Source: an uncultured Bacteroidota bacterium
Lineage (GTDB): Bacteria; Bacteroidota; Bacteroidia; Chitinophagales; Chitinophagaceae
DNA length: 6,102 bases
Direction: 5' to 3'
NCBI GenBank assembly: GCA_946479535.1
Contig: CAMLGP010000196.1
Location: 1 to 6,102, forward strand
Of the stretch, positions 3,676 to 6,102 are shown piece by piece. The position numbers and the translations under genes were made by a program. The number at the start of each line of letters is the position of its first letter. The first letter of the stretch is position 1. The notes under the pieces are model-generated. The model saw nothing but the letters and a program-made list of their open reading frames with translations, did not search any database and had not been told where the DNA came from.

Positions 3676-6102
3676 TTATTCCTGTGGATCAGTATCTGAA
3701 GATGTATTTTCAGTGGGTTCGGTTGCGTCTGGGGCAGCTCCCGCTGCAGGATTTTCCCCGTTTCCGGCCCCATTTACCTGCCCCTGGTCGTCAAGCTTGG
3801 TAATTGCCGCAATCTCATCCCCTTCATCCAGTCTGATCAATTTTACCCCCTGGGTAGCTCTTCCCTGCTCGCTAATATCGGATACCTTCATCCGGATAGT
3901 AACACCACTCTTGCAGGTGATCATCAGGTCTTCAGAAGGCGCCACATCCAGCAACCCTACCAGGCTGCCTGTTTTCTCGGTAACATTGATGGTCTTGACT
4001 CCCTTACCACCACGGTTGGTATACCGGTATTCATTGATCGGTGTTCTTTTACCAAATCCTTTTTCGCTAACCACTAAAACTGTTCTGGAAACATCGGTCT
4101 CAGGATTAACACAAATCATACCAACAACCTCATCATTTGCATCATCCACTTCTATTCCAGCCACACCAATTGCACCGCGGCCAGTAGCCCTGACTTTCTC
4201 TTCTGAAAATCTGATAGCCCTGCCGCTCTTCACTCCCATCATGATCTCACATTTGTTATCAGTCATTTTTGCCTCCATCAACTCATCTCCTTCTACAATG
4301 CTGATGGCATTTACCCCGGTTTGACGGGGGCGACTGAAATCTGCCAACTCAGTTTTCTTGATGATACCCTTCTTGGTACAGAGTACAATGTTATGAGATT
4401 TCACAAACTCTTCATCTTTAAGATCCTTCACATCAAGGATTGCTCTCACCTTATCATCTGAAGGCAATTGCATCAGGTTCTGGATCGCCCTACCCTTACT
4501 TGTCTTTTCGCCCTCCGGTATCTCATATACATTGAGCCAGTAACATCTTCCCTTTTCCGTGAAGAATAACATGGTATGGTGGGTAGACGCCACAAATAGA
4601 TGTTCAATATAATCTTCATCCCTGGTACGTCCACCAATCACTCCCCTGCCCCCGCGTCCCTGCGTACGATACTCGTCTGCAGGTGTGCGCTTCACATATC
4701 CCAAATGAGAAATCGTAATCACCACATCTTCTTCTTTCACCAGATCTTTGATCCGCACTTCATTTTCCAGGTAAGTGATCTCGGTTTTGCGAACATCACC
4801 GAATTTCTCTTTTATTTCCAGCAACTCTGTCTTGATCACATCAAAACGCATGGCTTCATTACCGAGCAGTTCCGTCAGGTGAGCGATCAATTTCATCAAC
4901 TCATCATATTCTTCTTTGATCTTTTCCCTTTCAAGTCCGGTAAGACGTTGAAGGCGCATTTCCAGAATGGCCTTGGCCTGTATTTCATCAAGGCCCCATC
5001 CTGCATTGATCAGGTTATCTTTTGCAATATCAGGCGTGGCACTACTGCGGATCAACGAGATTACTTCATCCAGGTGATCCAGTGCAATCAGGTAACCCTG
5101 CAGAATATGTGCTCTTTTTTCTGCTTCCCTCAATTCATACTGGGTTCTGCGTACAACCACTTCATGCCTGAATTCTACAAACTCACTGATCATATCCTTC
5201 AGGTTCAACGTACGCGGCCTTCCTTTAACGATAGCCACATTATTGATCCCATAAGAGGTTTGCAGCTCAGTATGTTTGTAAAGCTGGTTGATGATCACGT
5301 TAGCCACCCCATCCCTTTTCAGATCAATGACAACACGTGTACCTTCCTTATTGTTGGATTCATTGTTTACATGAGCAACACCTTCAATCACTTTTTCATT
5401 CACCAATTCTCCAATACGGTTGGTCAGCGCATCACGATTAACCTGATACGGAACTTCTGTGATAATGATCTGCTCCCTGCCACTTGGTTTTGCATCCACA
5501 GAAAGCCTTCCTCTCAATACTACTTTGCCCCGACCAAAATGCATGGCTGCTTTCACTCCTTCCATTCCATAAATGATCCCACCAGTTGGAAAATCAGGCG
5601 CCTTCACATGCTGCATCAATTCATCAATCGTGATCTCGCGATTGTCAATATATGCAATGCAACCATCTATTACTTCTGTAAGATTGTGGGGCATCATATT
5701 GGTGGCCATACCCACAGCAATGCCACTTGAACCATTTATCAGCAATTGGGGAATACGGGTAGGTAATACAACCGGTTCCCTTTCCGAATCATCAAAGTTC
5801 AATTGAAAATCCACTGTATCCTTGTCCAGATCATCCAGCATGTGCTCTGCCAGGCGTTCAAGTCTTGCCTCGGTATAACGCATGGCCGCAGGTCCATCAC
5901 CATCCTGGTTACCAAAGTTTCCCTGCCCATCAATAAGCACATAACGCATACTCCACTCCTGAGCCATACGTACCATGGCATCATATACCGCGGTATCACC
6001 ATGCGGGTGATACTTACCCAAAACTTCACCCACAATACGCGCCGATTTCTTATGCGGACGATTGTAATGAATACCTAACTGGTTCATGCCATACAGAATG
6101 CG
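3676..6102 (-). CDS. gyrA: DNA gyrase subunit A (5' end off window)
   Basis: The breaking-rejoining subunit of DNA gyrase (type IIA topoisomerase), which with GyrB introduces negative supercoils using ATP. The frame is open to the window edge; the first visible residues, R-I-L-Y-G-M, align to E. coli position 47, so about 46 codons are missing and 808 are seen. Numbering from the Met at 6087, the catalytic tyrosine is Tyr71 in AAMRYTE (E. coli Tyr122), and the quinolone region reads [10 protein letters not shown] (27-36). The tower and coiled-coil gate region follow (to about 440), ending with FGDVRKTEI. The C-terminal beta-pinwheel (from about 450) carries the GyrA box QGRGGRG at 476-482, which identifies gyrase rather than topoisomerase IV ParC. 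A low-complexity acidic tail rich in Gly, Ala, Thr, Asp and Glu (about 766-803) ends the protein. The insertion of roughly 40 residues seen in E. coli before the QAILDLRLQKLTGLE helix is absent. The TPR-like gene follows after 43 bp. Confidence 0.98.
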   Translation of the reverse strand, partial: RILYGMNQLGIHYNRPHKKSARIVGEVLGKYHPHGDTAVYDAMVRMAQEWSMRYVLIDGQGNFGNQDGDGPAAMRYTEARLERLAEHMLDDLDKDTVDFQLNFDDSEREPVVLPTRIPQLLINGSSGIAVGMATNMMPHNLTEVIDGCIAYIDNREITIDELMQHVKAPDFPTGGIIYGMEGVKAAMHFGRGKVVLRGRLSVDAKPSGREQIIITEVPYQVNRDALTNRIGELVNEKVIEGVAHVNNESNNKEGTRVVIDLKRDGVANVIINQLYKHTELQTSYGINNVAIVKGRPRTLNLKDMISEFVEFRHEVVVRRTQYELREAEKRAHILQGYLIALDHLDEVISLIRSSATPDIAKDNLINAGWGLDEIQAKAILEMRLQRLTGLEREKIKEEYDELMKLIAHLTELLGNEAMRFDVIKTELLEIKEKFGDVRKTEITYLENEVRIKDLVKEEDVVITISHLGYVKRTPADEYRTQGRGGRGVIGGRTRDEDYIEHLFVASTHHTMLFFTEKGRCYWLNVYEIPEGEKTSKGRAIQNLMQLPSDDKVRAILDVKDLKDEEFVKSHNIVLCTKKGIIKKTELADFSRPRQTGVNAISIVEGDELMEAKMTDNKCEIMMGVKSGRAIRFSEEKVRATGRGAIGVAGIEVDDANDEVVGMICVNPETDVSRTVLVVSEKGFGKRTPINEYRYTNRGGKGVKTINVTEKTGSLVGLLDVAPSEDLMITCKSGVTIRMKVSDISEQGRATQGVKLIRLDEGDEIAAITKLDDQGQVNGAGNGENPAAGAAPDATEPTENTSSDTDPQE
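4642..4662 (-). other. GyrA box coding segment
   Basis: This encodes QGRGGRG, the GyrA-box motif in the first blade of the C-terminal beta-pinwheel. In known gyrases this motif is needed to wrap DNA and introduce negative supercoils, so it supports a gyrase assignment. Confidence 0.9.
5965..5994 (-). other. Quinolone-resistance-determining segment of gyrA
   Basis: This encodes [10 protein letters not shown], where the first residue matches E. coli Ser83 and the fifth matches Asp87. The Asp is kept; the Ser position is Thr. Thr is the wild-type residue in several bacteria, such as Campylobacter, so it does not by itself indicate resistance. Confidence 0.85.

Noticed and set aside
3627..3773. 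N-terminal extension of the TPR-like gene into gyrA
   Set aside because: It would precede a clear signal peptide with about 49 unrelated residues and overlap the end of gyrA by 98 bp; the start at 3626 (or 3632) explains the protein better.
3713..4324. 203-codon plus-strand frame
   Set aside because: Antisense to the gyrA C-terminal domain; the Ser/Pro/Leu-rich product is a product of the opposite strand's codon pattern.
4600..5730. Long 376-codon open frame on the plus strand
   Set aside because: It lies wholly antisense to well-conserved gyrA, and its translation is rich in His, Phe, Cys and Ile with no domain, as expected of an opposite-strand shadow.
1..6102. CRISPR array or tandem repeat array
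   Set aside because: No regularly spaced direct repeats were seen on either strand.

Overview
The window looks like chromosomal DNA of a Bacteroidota bacterium, most likely a Chitinophagaceae-like member of the Sphingobacteriia/Chitinophagia side. The GyrA sequence, the ASA|Q signal peptide on its TPR neighbour, the lack of clear Shine-Dalgarno sequences, one TAnnTTTG-like promoter and the style of the GCCGCTC terminators all point that way. The taxon is an inference from protein features, not from a database search.

The right half (about 2217-6102, all on the minus strand) is core genome. It holds most of gyrA (5' end cut by the window edge) and, 43 bp downstream, a gene for a secreted TPR-like protein of about 445 residues. 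A strong intrinsic terminator (2217-2243) closes this unit. Sampled lines of gyrA run near 50% G+C.

The left part (about 80-2200) is A+T-rich and looks accessory. Reading with the minus strand, it has a two-gene unit: a HEPN-domain protein (1555-1977) overlapped by 22 bp by an unrecognised cysteine-rich 120-residue protein (1214-1576). The unit has a candidate promoter, and its terminator contains the stop codon of the second gene. Next comes a short RadC-like JAB/MPN protein with an intact JAMM metal motif and a C-terminal coiled coil (451-1044). Convergent to it, on the plus strand, lies an unrecognised degraded reading frame (2-442) with two in-frame stops and a motif present twice. Bases 1-80 are G+C-rich again, so the accessory stretch may end there.

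The best candidate for something undescribed is the HEPN plus overlapping cysteine-rich gene pair. HEPN proteins are often RNases in toxin-antitoxin or defence modules, but the usual nucleotidyltransferase partner is not present here. The module is bracketed by two near-identical terminators, which may be only the host's common terminator sequence or may have helped insert the cassette. The gyrA/TPR pair is ordinary housekeeping DNA; no functional link between it and the HEPN module is visible.
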